A stretch of DNA of 64,000 bases from Larix kaempferi (lineage: Eukaryota; Streptophyta; Pinopsida; Pinales; Pinaceae): contig BSBM01000299.1 of assembly GCA_027924585.1 (NCBI GenBank), forward strand, positions 32,092,501 to 32,156,500, written 5' to 3'. This document shows, piece after piece, positions 48,401-59,504 of this stretch (positions are counted from its first letter, which is position 1; every line of letters begins with the position of its first letter). Both the position numbers and the translations under genes were made by a program. The notes under the pieces are model-generated. The model did no database searches. It saw only the letters and a program-made list of their open reading frames with translations, and was not told the origin of the DNA.

Positions 48401-49641
48401 TATGGGGACGTCATTGTATATCTCCAAACTTTGAAGTTTCCTTCGCATTATTCATGAGATGAGTGACGGCGTGTGAGACATCACGCTAAAGATTATACTA
48501 TCGTTGGTGAAACTTTGTATTGCCGAGGAAAATATTCCATTCTCCGTCATTGCTTGACTCACGAAGAATCGAAATGGGTTCTTAATGATTGCCATGCAGA
48601 GGCATGTGGCGGTAACTTATCCGGGCTTGCTATAGCCCAGCGTATCATGCGAGCTGGTTATTTTTGGCCTACCATCTTTAAAGATTGTATTAACGTTGTG
48701 AAGAGATGTCACCCTTGCCAAGTGTTTTCTCAGAACGTACACTCGCATCCAGCGCCCTTCCATCCAGTCGTCACTGTCGGTCCCTTCACCAAGTGGAGGG
48801 TAGATTTCATGGATTACAAACCAGCTTCGGCTGGGGGGCATCACCATATTATCATGGTCGTGGATTATTTTTCCAAGTGGGCTAAGGCCATGCCTACCGT
48901 AAAAGCGAACGGTGCCACTGCAACCCATTTCATGTTCAACCAGTCTATCACTCGATTCGTTATCCCGAAAGAGATTGTCACTGACCATGGCAGTCACTTT
49001 CAAAACAAGATGATGGAGGATTTGTCTCTCAAGCTTGGGTTTCATCAGGAACACTCATCTTCCTACTATACTCAAGCGAATGGTCAGGTTGAAGCAGTAA
49101 ATAAGTCTTTGAAGACCATTCTCCAACATAGCATCCAACAAAGCAAGACTAATTGGCATATCATGTTATATCCTGCTTTGTGGGCATATCGAACCGCAAT
49201 TAAGACTTCCATCGGGTTCTCACCATTCTAGTTAGTTCATGGTGTGGAGTCACTTTTATCGATTGAATGCAAAATCCCTTCGCTCAAGCTAGCCATAGAG
49301 CTCCTCCCTGATACGACGGAGATTGAGCAACATTTAGTACACCTCGAGCAACTTGACGAGCACCGTTGAGATGCCGCTGTGGCCATTGATACTAACAAGC
49401 ATCATGTCAAGGTTCAAAATGATAGGTCTGTCCGTCCCCGGCAATATGATGAAGGTGACTTGGTACTCTTGCATGACCAAGCTAAAGAACCCCTGGTGGC
49501 AGGCAAGTTCAATCCCATGTGGCACGGTCCTTACATTGTGAGGCGTGTCCTCAAAAAGGAGCTTATGAGTTAGAAGACTGTGAGGGAGTTGTCTTGAAGG
49601 AGCCTAGAAATGGGCTCTACCTCAAGCGGTATTACGCTTGA
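48401..49641 (+). pseudogene. Integrase (Tat-like element)
   Basis: Zinc-binding region CHAEACGGN (second His replaced by Asn) and CHPCQ. Core: WRVDFMDY (Asp), VTDHGSHFQN (Asp) and ANGQVEAVNKSLK (Glu). C terminus: RQYDEGDLVLLHDQAKEPL and NPMWHGPYIVRRVL. A one-base frameshift near 49556 is followed by a recognisable end (EPRNGLYLKRYYA) and the stop at 49639-49641. Premature stops at about 48455, 48464, 49229 and 49367 all fit CGA-to-TGA or CAG-to-TAG changes. Confidence 0.85.
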
Positions 49642-49751
49642 ACCTTTGGTTCGAGCTGATACTTTTGTACACTATTGTATAGTTTTTTGTACGTAGTCTA
49701 GATTGTCTTTTGGTTGTCGGGTCTGCTGATTAGCCTCTGTTTGATTGACAG

Positions 49752-50180
49752 ATGTCAACGGGATTCCCTACATTCTTAGGTTTTGCGGATGCTACTAGCC
49801 GACATACGCAGCAGCTTGCTTCTGTTGCCTGGGTTATCTTCTCACCTGACCACCTAGTTGTGTCTTCAGGAGGTGCTTGTCTTGGTCCTACATCTAATAA
49901 TGTGGTTGAGTATAGTGTCGTTGTTGAGCTGCTTTGGGATTCCCTTTAACATGACATCCAGTCCTTAGAAGTCCGCCTGGATTCACAACTAGTTGTGTCT
50001 CAGCTGAATGGGCAGTACCGTGTACGAGACCCTACATTACTACGGATATTCCTTAAGGTACGACTCTTGGAGAGACATTTTGTTTCAATTACATATATTC
50101 ATATTCCAAGAAGTCATAATTATATATCTAATGCATACGCTAACTATGTATTAGATTGGCATTTGTCACATTCATCATGA
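49752..50180 (+). pseudogene. Second RNase H (archaeal-type, aRNH) as a separate ORF downstream of integrase
   Basis: ATG at 49752, 110 bp after the pol stop and in another frame. Motifs: GFADATSRHTQQLASVAWV (first Asp), GPTSNNVVEYSVVVELL (Glu), LEVRLDSQLVVSQLNGQYRV (second Asp), RDPTLLRIFLKVRLLERHF and ITYIHIPRSHN. The final Asp-containing box reads ISNAYAN, so the fourth acidic residue is lost. One TAA (49947) breaks the frame. This is the type of RNase H acquired by dual-RNase H plant elements. In well-known Tat elements it sits between the native RNase H and integrase; here it lies after the integrase. Confidence 0.8.
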
Positions 50181-50353
50181 AGCACATAAATACAAAGACA
50201 TTCATACATTTGTACATACACACATGTAGTAGAACCGAGAACCAAAGTTGTATATATAAATATGTCCAAAAATAGTAGTGTCATACAAAACTGGAGCCCG
50301 TAGCCCTCAAAAATATACATATCGATACAAAAAATAATGAGACCCTGAGATAT

Positions 50354-51550
50354 CTATTCCCTTCGAGGTGGTCTAGCTGCCGCCTCAACAGGATGTGTCT
50401 CATAGAAATACTGTACTGCATTGGCCACCCGCTGCGGTAGCCGCACCCACTCACTAGGAACACCCACTACCTGGCGCTGCATGGCCTCAAGTAGTTGGGC
50501 TACCTCTATCTGTGGTACTTGGGAAACCATCCGTGATATGTTCCACTGCAACGTCTGGAGTGTGCGCCCTACTGCAGCATTTGCTGCCACCTAATCTCTA
50601 CCCCGACGACCATGTCTCGGGAAGCCCTTGGGTCTCACTGGGCCTTTGTCTGTGAGAAAACAGTCACCCATTAGCACATGATACTACTACCAAAAAGATT
50701 TTTTGCATTTCAACTATAATAAAAAAATCCATAAAAATTTAATAAACACAAAACCAAAAGAGTACTCACCGATGTCTTTGAAAGCTACGCCTGGTGGGAG
50801 CGGCATGTCACGGTCCTGTCTGAAGTCTATCGCCGCATAGGGATAGTCCTCTATAGCGATCACTTGCTAGTTCCACCAGTAGAAGAACTCCTCAGTAGAT
50901 GGTGATGCCAGACGGCCACCACCTTGTCGTGTCAAGATCTCATCCCACCGGGTCACGACTGGATCACGGAGATTGTGAGGAGGGACATCCACCCTCAGGC
51001 GAAGCCCCAGAACCCTCTCAAAGAAGAAGCTACAGAGGATGCTACCATACCCAAAGTTTTTGGCCTTACCCTCTTTGCATTCCGTCAGTTGTGTCTTCAT
51101 AGACCCCAGCAGAGTAGTACACCAGTCGAATATAGTAGTTTGCATGCATTATGATGCGTAGAACACAACTGGTCTGGATGCCTGATGTTTTGCTTTGGAT
51201 CCCATGATCCGCACTAGAGTAGCCACAATGATCTTTGTACTCAGATCTGTTATGGCATTCACGGGCACTTGGCTTCCCACTGCTCGTGTGTTGGCGGGAC
51301 AATATAGCGCTATGTAATATTGCACAGTGATCCCACCACCCACGGTCCGTGACCGAAGACTTGCCACCTCCCCTCTACGGAACAAACCGGTAATGAAATA
51401 GATATCCTCAACTTCCATTGTCATTGTTTTCCCGTTGAGGATGAAGTGTTGAGCATCCACATCCCAGTAGTTGATCAAATGACGGAGTAATAGGTTTTGT
51501 GCCCTTAAACCCCCTATACTCAAGTATTTATATAAACCACTTGCTTTCAA
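50354..51550 (-). pseudogene. Antisense intron-containing gene in the Tat-like element (plant-mobile-domain-like)
   Basis: Exon 1 runs 51550 to 50770 on the minus strand, exon 2 from 50649 to the stop at 50354-50356. The frame is continuous except for TAA at 51149, TAG at 50867 and one TAG early in exon 2. Segments: GLRAQNLLLRHLINYWDV, FILNGKTMTMEVEDIYFITG, VGSQVPVNAITDLSTKIIVA, KNFGYGSILCSFFFERVL and FFYWWN. The pattern of predicted helices and the LEDxxxLTGL-like block resemble plant mobile domain (PMD)/putative plant transposon proteins; this assignment is by eye. Upstream, ATG 51627 opens another frame, so the N terminus is frameshifted or lies in another exon. It is transcribed opposite to gag-pol. 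Confidence 0.65.
50650..50769 (-). other. Spliceosomal intron (120 bp) in the antisense gene
   Basis: The minus-strand donor is GACATCG/GTGAGTACTC at 50770/50769; the acceptor is GTTTTCTCACAG/ACAAAGG at 50650/50649. The interior is AT-rich, as in plant introns, while both exons are much richer in GC. Joining the exons keeps the frame (KDI into DKGPVRPKGF), whereas reading through the intron meets stops. Confidence 0.8.
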
Positions 51551-53978
51551 TGCTTGTTGTGCTTGAAATCGTTGTGCATGGCCTCATCAACCTAGTCATG
51601 TTCTCGTTCCCTCCACTCTAGAACCATCCTGGAGTGAAAAGCAAGTAAATTTTGGTCATTTTCATGATTAAAACTTTCTTCACGGCCATACCCGCAGGCA
51701 AATATGTAGGGGGCGGGTACCCGCGAGCAGTCTATTTTTTTACTGTGCGTTTCGTGCCCTACCCGCGACCCACATAGTTACAGCCCACTGGTAGCACCGA
51801 AGCCATCTAGGGCTTGGCCAAACAAAAAATTCCACTGACAAAAACTAAAATAAAAACATTAAAATGAAAGGTATGGGAGTAACCACCAACCTGCTCCGGA
51901 CGGTTCGCTGAATGGTCGCTTCTAGCTCCCACGATCGGCGTTTGAAGTTTCAGGTGAAAACTACCCAAATAGCTCCAAATTGGTGAATAGTGCAAATGAA
52001 TTGTAATTTCAAAAATTTTATTACTATTTATAATTTTCTGGACCCACTTTTCTATAGTTTTTTCCATTTTGAGCCGTTATGAACTAATATCATGTCATGG
52101 AGTAGTGTTTTTTCAACAGATTTCCTTGCCAATAGTTGTTCTGAACCATTTCACACCTATGGCAGGTACATTTCACACCTGGCATATAGGTTAGATGCCA
52201 TTTTCTCATGCATTATGCATTTAACCTATTAACCATTTTCATAAACCCTAGGTGCGACCCCGCTTCGTAACTGACACGGAACCTTCACACTGCTATAGAA
52301 GTGTCGTTATGTGGCGGTAGGGCTTTCCCGAACATGGGTACCCTAGTTAGAGCCCCTTTATGAATTTTGGTGCCCATGCCGTTGTTTGTCCTTACGATTG
52401 GGAGTCCTTTGTAGTCATGCCATGATGTTGTATAAAGACTCATACTCTACTTTGTCTTATGCTGGCCATCTCCCTTAAGGACTCCCCTCAGTTATATCAT
52501 GTTGTGATTGCATTGCATCATCCTGCTTGTCGCTTGAGCCTTGTGCCAGCTCCTGCTTACTCAATTGTCAGCCTGATGCCTGAGCACGTTTCCCTGTCGA
52601 GCCCTGCAGAGCTTATATTTTCCCTTCACAACTTGATGACCTTTTGACCCTGAGGGAACATACCCCCGAGTGTCCACATCCTGCACTCACTTCCTTGCAT
52701 TGAGCATAGGTATGTTCCACTGCTTGGGACTAGTCTGCTAGCTATTTGACACCCGTTCCCTCACTTGTTGTATTATAAGCAATTTTATTCTTTTTCAAGC
52801 TTTTCCCAACTATGAAAAAGACCAAAAAAATCAAATATTCCAAAAAGCCGGACGGGATTATGGTCACTATTTCTTGTTGGCAGCTGTTGTGTCACCTTTG
52901 AATAGAGCATTCATTCCACTATGTACATTATGATTCGGGACTATAGTTGGGCCTTAGGAGCTGTACTTGTTTCTCAGTTTTCTCCATAGATTGGTTAATC
53001 TTCCAGTCATTATGGAGCCCTCTGTAATGCCTCCTGCATTTCACAGTTTATGTCAAGTCTATGCTGCGTGAGTCTATCCATCTGCTCATGCTCTTATTCA
53101 AAGGAAGTCCTAAAACCAGTGTCGGCCACTCCTCAGATCTCTTGACTATTGCATGTCGGCTTATTGAGTCAGTTCGTTTCACCTGAGATCTTCCAAATCT
53201 TTCAGCATTGTTAGTAACTTGTACTAGTTGATGGGGGATGCCTTAATTCCCTCCTTCCAGTGAGTCTCGTTCCGTCGACTTCAACTCATTTATTTCTAGA
53301 CTTGAGGCTTAGAGTTTAGTTGAGAACCTTGAGGCTTGCAGTCATTAGTGGCAGGTTCTCTCACCATCGACAGTTTTGGGAATACATCAATGTCCCCTGA
53401 TCAATGAATTCATCTTAGTGTTCAACTTCAAGCCATTTATTCACACTCTGATGATTGTGATCTGTGCCTTGATGCCCATTTTCATTATTGGTGGGTCATC
53501 TTGCATCTGTTAACAGTATACATCATTGACCAGTAATCAGACAATGTCTCATTAGGTTCGACCCCAACTCCTTTATTCACTTGATGGGACTTGCACTGTC
53601 GAAGACTTGTGTAGAAGACCCCAGGCAATTGTGGCATTTAGTATGCTACATATGACTTTGACTTTACATCTGAGATATCACCTCTCATATTTCAATAGTT
53701 TGTACCTCCATTTTTGCACCAGTTGTCTTCTTTTTAGCAGAAGACCGTATCTTATTGTAGAGGGATCATTGCTATGGTCACTTATGACATGTATCCATTA
53801 TATATTGCCTATTCATGGCCATTGTATCAGATTGTTGTACTATACCGACATGTATCTAGAGATACTATTGTATTATGACGAGTGAGTTGTTCTTTCCACT
53901 TGTGTCTCCATCACTCCACTTCTGAGTTTTATAATGTATTTCGGCCATCATAGCATTCAGTCTCTGACCTCACACATT
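51551..53978. other. Non-coding stretch of the Tat-like element between the antisense gene and the 3' LTR
   Basis: 2.4 kb. 51690-51790 holds short palindromic ACCCGC/GCGGGT words and could include the promoter of the antisense gene (inference). The frames at 52459-52647 and 53607-53885 show no recognisable domain. Nothing else is recognised. Confidence 0.45.
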
Positions 53979-53988
53979 AGGGGGCATC
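53979..53988 (+). other. Polypurine tract of the Tat-like element
   Basis: AGGGGGCATC directly before the 3' LTR start (TATTACACC, mutated from TG). Confidence 0.6.
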
Positions 53989-54918
53989 TATTACACCATA
54001 ATCTTTCACCCTGTGAGCATCAGCATTGTTTGTCCTGTAGTATGCATTTCAGTGACTCAGATCCACTTATATTCTTCAGAGATACCAGTTTGCCCTATTT
54101 TTATTCCTACCCACATGTTGCATCACTATAGCATGCGTACCCGCGAGTTGCATCACTATAGCCCGCGAGTATCAAATAAAATGGTAAAAACCACTATTAA
54201 TTACTTTTAACTCCCAAAAATCGGTCATTGGGTGACCTTTGGCTCTCCATCTTCCTGATTAACGCATCGATGTGTCCTTTCACCTACCTTTGAGATGACT
54301 ATATATTGAGCACATATGGCTTATGGACGAGAGGAAGAAGAGAATTGCAAGAGAACTCTAGTGGATTTTTTCCCTATCTTGAGTCTGCACTCATTGATCC
54401 TTGTAGTTGTGAACCATTTATGTTCACCTTCCAAAATCCTTTCTAGTTTGAGTTTGCCATTCATGGAGGATTGAAGTGGTGGAGGCACAAGTGGATTGAT
54501 ATAGATCTTGGTTCAGATTGGTTGCCGGCAAGAGGTCGTATCTCTTTGTACTTCTTCTTGTTCATTAATAGAAATACTCATATTCTCATCCATTCATGGT
54601 GTGAATGTCATTTATTATAGATTGGGTTACATTTGCTTATGATATTATGGACCATAATTATTGATAATGTTAATGTCATTTATATATTATATGTACTTGT
54701 TCTATATTGGCTGTCAAGACTAATTTGCAGATTTCAAGTGCATGGATTGAAAGCTCCAACGGGGATCTATATCAAACGTTTGGATCGAGGTTGGTTACAT
54801 TTCTCCATTATCTTAACATTGACATTTATAATAGCCTTGTTTTGACAATTGAGTTGATTTCTGGTAGTCATCTGTCTATTGTGGTATTCCCAAGTCATAG
54901 TGAGTTTTCTCCAATACA
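53989..54918 (+). mobile_element. 3' LTR of the Tat-like element
   Basis: 930 bp, the same length as the 5' LTR, with scattered substitutions between them. The second base is mutated (TA instead of TG). TATA-like TATATATT at 54300-54307. Followed by the ATTTT duplication and then chromovirus gag. Confidence 0.9.
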
Positions 54919-54923
54919 ATTTT

Positions 54924-56003
54924 ACGCACTGTACAAGATTTAAAATCTGAGTTAAAAGCTGTTAAAGAAGAAAATGAACGGATCCTTAAGGTACAGGAAG
55001 AGTTGCAACAGAATTAAAAGGAAGCTATCATAGTGATGAAAGAGGAAAAAAATCAGATTTTAAGGCTGATTCTAAAATAATGTCCCACCAACATAAGCAT
55101 AAGAAAATAAGAAAGAATAAAAGGAACAGTTACTCATCCTCTACATATGATTCAAGTAATGAAGACATAAATTATGACAACAGTAACAGTGAATGCTGCT
55201 CTAAAAAGAGAAAACATAAGCATCATGAACAGATTGCTGGGGAATTTAAAAAGATTAAGCCACCTACTTTTAATGGCGAAAGTGAGAAGGGTGCGACAAC
55301 AGAAGCTTGGTTGTTTGGAATGAAAAAGTACTTTAATATTTACGACTACTCTTCTCAACTGAAAGCCAAGATGGCTATTTACAATATGACTGGAAAGGCA
55401 TAAATATGGTGGCAGGATCTTAAAAGAATCAATAGTATAAAAGAAAAAGAGGTAACTTGGACTATGTTTAAAAAGAAGTTCTTGTCGGAACAGTACTTTG
55501 AGGATAAGTCGAAGGGGTTTTACGATTTAAAGTTGGGTACAATGAACATGAAAGAACTATGCAGCAATTTCCTTAGCTTGCTAAGGTATGTGCCTTATAT
55601 GGTTGAGGAAAAGCATAAAGTACAAAGGTTTCTCAGTTGTCTACTTTTTAATATAAAAGATCGTATTGAGTATGATAATACTTCCACTTTGGAAGAGGCC
55701 ATGAGGAAGGCAAATTTTTGTTTTGACCAAAACAGAGAAAGAGAAGGAACAACTGGCTGGAAGAATAGTAAGACTAATCAGTATGACTATAAAAAGAAGA
55801 ATTTTAATCATAATGTTGGAGGTTTTAAGAAAAATTTTAATAACATAAATTTTCTTAATAATTATCGGAATAATGCATCTCAGAACTTTACTGCTGCAAG
55901 AAATGTACCTAATAATAATAATCACAGCAATAACAATAACAATAACAACAGGTATGCTAAGCAGAAACGACCCATAAAGTGCTATGAATGTGGTGGACCA
56001 TAA
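54924..56003 (+). pseudogene. Gag, main part (chromovirus)
   Basis: 54924-55079 continues the N-terminal coiled-coil-like part interrupted by the nested element; a frameshift at 55078-55082 then leads to 55080-56003. The capsid domain contains AWLFGMKKYFNIYDY, IWWQDLKRI, MFKKKFLSEQYF and MKELCSNFLSLLRYVPYM. A TAA at 55401 lies just before IWWQ. An Asn-rich linker leads to the zinc knuckle CYECGGP, within which the frame shifts to HKKVDCPR. It packages element RNA. Confidence 0.85.
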
Positions 56004-56444
56004 GAAAGTAGATTGCCCACGCAACAAGAGGACAGCCAACAATTTTCATACTATGCAAGCAGAACCTACAGTTGGAGATATCGCAAGAGAAATGCCCAGG
56101 ATAAATGCAGCACTGGAGAACTGTCAAGTGGACCATCAAACATCCATGGTCGAAATTGAAGGTATGATACAAAACAAGTCTATTTCTATTTTAATAGATC
56201 CAGGTGCAAATTTAAGTTATATTTCACCTACTTTAGTAAACCGTTGCAAGTTAAAAACATGTAAATTTGATAATGCATGGTTAGTACATCTTGCAACAGG
56301 AACTAAAAGAAAGGTTACAGATTATGTCAAGGATTGTGAAGTATTTTTAAGTCAGCTGAAAACGCAAATTAATCTGAATGTTTTACCCTTAGGGTCATAT
56401 GATTTGTTGATTAGTATGGATTGGCTAGAATAGCATAGAATTTA
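56004..56444 (+). pseudogene. Aspartic protease (chromovirus)
   Basis: The frame starting at 55984 carries the end of the zinc knuckle (KKVDCPRN), then the protease: ISILIDPGANLSYISP with DPGA where most gypsy proteases have DTGA or DSGA, and LPLGSYDLLISMDWLE. TAG at 56431 and a frameshift near 56440 separate it from RT. Confidence 0.8.
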
Positions 56445-58154
56445 CTGAATTGTTATGATAAATCTTTTACATGTATAAATAATGAAGGTAATTCAGAAAC
56501 AGTAAATGGAATTCATAGGCAGATTTCAGTAAGGCAGATTTCTTCTTTACAAGTAAAGAAAGCTGCCAGAAAAGGCTGTAAAATGTTTGCGGTTAATGTT
56601 ATTAATGACGAATGCACATATAAAGAAGACAAGTTAAAACTAGAGGATATTCCCATCCTTAGGGACTTTTTTTATATATTCTCGGAAGAAATTCCAGGAT
56701 TACCTCGGAAAAGAGAACTTGATTTCACCATTGAGTTAGTACCCTGTGCGGTACCAAACTCGAAGGCCCCCTATAGGATGAATATTCTGGAGTTAAATGA
56801 GTTAAAATACCAACTGAAATAATTAATAGATAAAAACTACATAAGGCCCAGTGTGTCCCCTTGGGGAGCACCAGTATTTTTTGTTAAAAAGAAGGATGGT
56901 ACCATGCGTTTGTGCATTGATTACCAATAGCTTAATAAAATGACAATTAAGAACCGGTATCCCTTACCCCGCATAGATGATCTATTTGATCAAGTACACG
57001 GAGCAGAGATATTCACTAAAATTGATTTAAGCTCGGGTTATCATCAAGTCCGGATAAAAGACGAGGACATATTCAAAACTGCATTCAGAATGCATTATGG
57101 ACACTACAAGTTCATAGTTATGCCTTTCGGGCTAACTAACGCACCGAAAGTGTTCATGTGTTTAATGAACAATGTTCTGCAAAAATATTTGGATAAGTTC
57201 GTAGTGGTATTCATTGATGATATTCTGGTTTACTCAAAAACTAAAGAAGAGCATGATGAACATTTAAAAATCATTTTACAAGTACTTAGAGAACATTAGC
57301 TTTACGCTAAGTTCAGTAAGTGTGATTTCTATAAAGATAAAATTCAATATTTGGGTCATATAATTTCTAAAGATGGTATTTTTGTTGATCCTGATAAAAA
57401 TAAAGCAATTAATGAATGGCCTATCCCAAAAGATGTAATTGATGTGCAGTCATTCATGGGAATAATGCGTTACTATAGAAAGTATATTGGAGGGTTCTCT
57501 AGAATTGCTAACCCCATCACTTCTTTGCAAAAGAAAGGGAAGAAATTCATATGGGATCAAAAGTGTCAAGACAGTTTTAATAAGTTAAAAGAGTTATTAA
57601 CTACTGCACCCATCTTAAAAATTTCAGATCCTAATAAGGATTTCGTCGTATGCACGGATGCATGTAACGAAGGACTTGGAGGGTTCTTAAGTCAAGAAGG
57701 TCATGCAATTGCTTTTGAGTCAAGGAAGTTAAAAATATATGAAAACAATTATGCTACTTATGATCTTGAGTTTGCTGCCATGATACATGCTTTAAAGATG
57801 TGGCGACATAACTTGATTGGAAGAAAATTCATTTTAATGACTGATAATAAGGGCTTAAAGTATCTATTGGATCAAACAACTCTTAACGCAAGGCAAGCTA
57901 GGTTGTTAGCTTTCCTTAGCGAGTACAATTTTGAGATCCTTCACATTAATGGAAAGGAGAATAAGGTTTTGGGTGCATTGAGCAGAAATGCTAGATTGAG
58001 TTTTGTGGCAGCAATCAGTACTTTTAAAACTAATCTCGAAAATCAGATCGAAGAAGGAATTAAGCAAGACGAAAATTACGAAAAATTACATGATAAAGTG
58101 GCTGAAAATTCATCTGAAAATGTTATAACAGATTACAAAATTAATGAAAAATGA
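56445..58154 (+). pseudogene. Reverse transcriptase and RNase H (chromovirus)
   Basis: RT blocks: [28 protein letters not shown] then TAG then [44 protein letters not shown] and the catalytic [13 protein letters not shown]. After LREH and a TAG come LYAKFSKCDFY and IQYLGHIIS. RNase H: FVVCTDACNEGLGGFLSQ (Asp), ATYDLEFAAMIHALKMWRH (Glu), LMTDNKGL (Asp) and VLGALSR (the last Asp reads Gly). Stops at 56820, 56928, 57297 and 58152 lie in one frame; those at 56928 and 57297 replace Gln. Confidence 0.9.
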
Positions 58155-59465
58155 TTCTTAACATATAAAAAAGGAATTTATGTGCCTAATTTTTCGAAGG
58201 TTAAGTTGTTGAATTTAGATGAAGTTCACAAGAGTCCTTGTTCAGGGCATCCTGGCTATCAGAAAATGATAACTATGTTAAGAAATGAGTATTTTTAGCC
58301 CAACATGAAGAGTGAAGTTGCTGAATATATAGCTAGATGCTTTGACTGTCAGACTATTAAAGATGAACATCAACATCCAGCTGGGCTATTGCATCCCTTA
58401 CCAATTCCAGAATGGAGATGGGAAATTATAAGCATTGACATTATTACAGGTTTGCCTAAAAATCGGAAGCAGAATGACTCAATTATGGTTGTTGTTGATA
58501 AACTTAGTAAAGCTGCTCATTTTATTCCTGTTAAATCTACTTTCAAGGATTCTAACATTGCAGATATTTCCATGAAGCAAATTTTTCACTTGCTTGGAAT
58601 TCCAAAGGTAATTATTTCAGACCGAGACTCTAAGTTCACTGGTAACTTTTGGACAACATTGTTTAAAGGATTAAATACTAAATTAAATTTCATCACTGCT
58701 TTCCACCCACAAACTGATGGTCAAATAGAAAGGGTAAATTAGATTTTGGAAAACATGTTAAGATTGTATGTTAAAGATCAACCATCTAAGTGGAAAGATT
58801 ACTTGCACTTAGCAGAATTTGCCTACAATAATAATTATCAAGCATTTGTTAAGTTAAGTCGATTTGAAATTTTGTATGGAAGGAAATGTTGTACTCCAAT
58901 TTCATGGGATAGTCCTGTAGACAAATTGATGTTAGGACTAGATATATTGAAAGAAATGGAGTTAGCAGTGAAACAGGTTCAAGGTAACTTAAAGGTTTTC
59001 CAAGATCGACAGAAAAGCTATGCTGATTTGAAACGCACTGAAAGAGAATTTCAGGTAGGAGACCATGTTTTTATAAAGGTAAAGCCCAAGAAAATTTCTT
59101 TGAAGCATGGGATATGTGCTAAGTTAGCACCAAGGTATTGTGGACCATTCAAAATCCTATCAAGGATTGGAGCTGTTGCATATCAATTGGCATTGCCATA
59201 CAATTTAAAAATCCATAATATTTTTCACGTTTCTGTTTTAAAGAAGTATGTGCACGATGCTATTCATGTGCTGAATTGGAATGACATGCAGGTGGAACCG
59301 GACTGTATTCTCGATCGGAGGGAAACTATGCTTCGGAATTGCACCACATGGAAGGTAAAGGTGCAATGTAAGCACCTTAGCCCTGATGAAGCTACTTGGG
59401 AGCTGGAAAGTAATATGCAGGCAACATATCTAGTTCTGTTCCATGAGGAACTTGATGATGAATAA
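58155..59465 (+). pseudogene. Integrase with chromodomain (chromovirus)
   Basis: HHCC region: EVHKSPCSGHPGY and ARCFDCQTIK. Core: ISIDIITGLPK (Asp), ISDRDSKFTGNFW (Asp) and DGQIERVN (Glu). C terminus: EFQVGDHVFIKVKP, APRYCGPFKILSRIGAVAYQ and IHNIFHVSVLKKY. The end (ILDRRETMLRN, TTWKVKVQCKHLSPDEATWE) is a chromodomain-like module, which in chromoviruses guides insertion into particular chromatin. TAG stops occur before PNMKSEV (former Trp) and after GQIERVN (former Gln). The final stop is at 59463-59465. Confidence 0.9.
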
Positions 59466-59487
59466 GAAACATCGAGGACAGTGTTGA

Positions 59488-59504
59488 GCTTATGTGGGGA
59501 TGTT
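59488..59504 (+). other. Polypurine tract region of the chromovirus
   Basis: GCTTATGTGGGGATGTT directly precedes the 3' LTR start TGTAACATACC. The spacing from the pol stop (about 25 bp) is typical. Confidence 0.6.

Larger units (their letters stand above)
40388..54918 (+). mobile_element. Tat-like Ty3/gypsy element with a second RNase H and a spliced antisense gene
   Basis: 14.5 kb, LTRs of 930 bp each, perfect ATTTT target duplication (40383-40387 and 54919-54923). The PBS is TGGTGACTCCGCTGGGGA, of the tRNA-Arg type used by Tat/Ogre-like plant elements. Order: long leader, gag, protease, RT, RNase H, integrase, separate second RNase H ORF, then an antisense intron-containing frame, a non-coding stretch and a polypurine tract. 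From about 43676 to 49570 gag-pol is a single frame interrupted by premature stops. It is inserted in the gag gene of the surrounding chromovirus. Confidence 0.9.
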
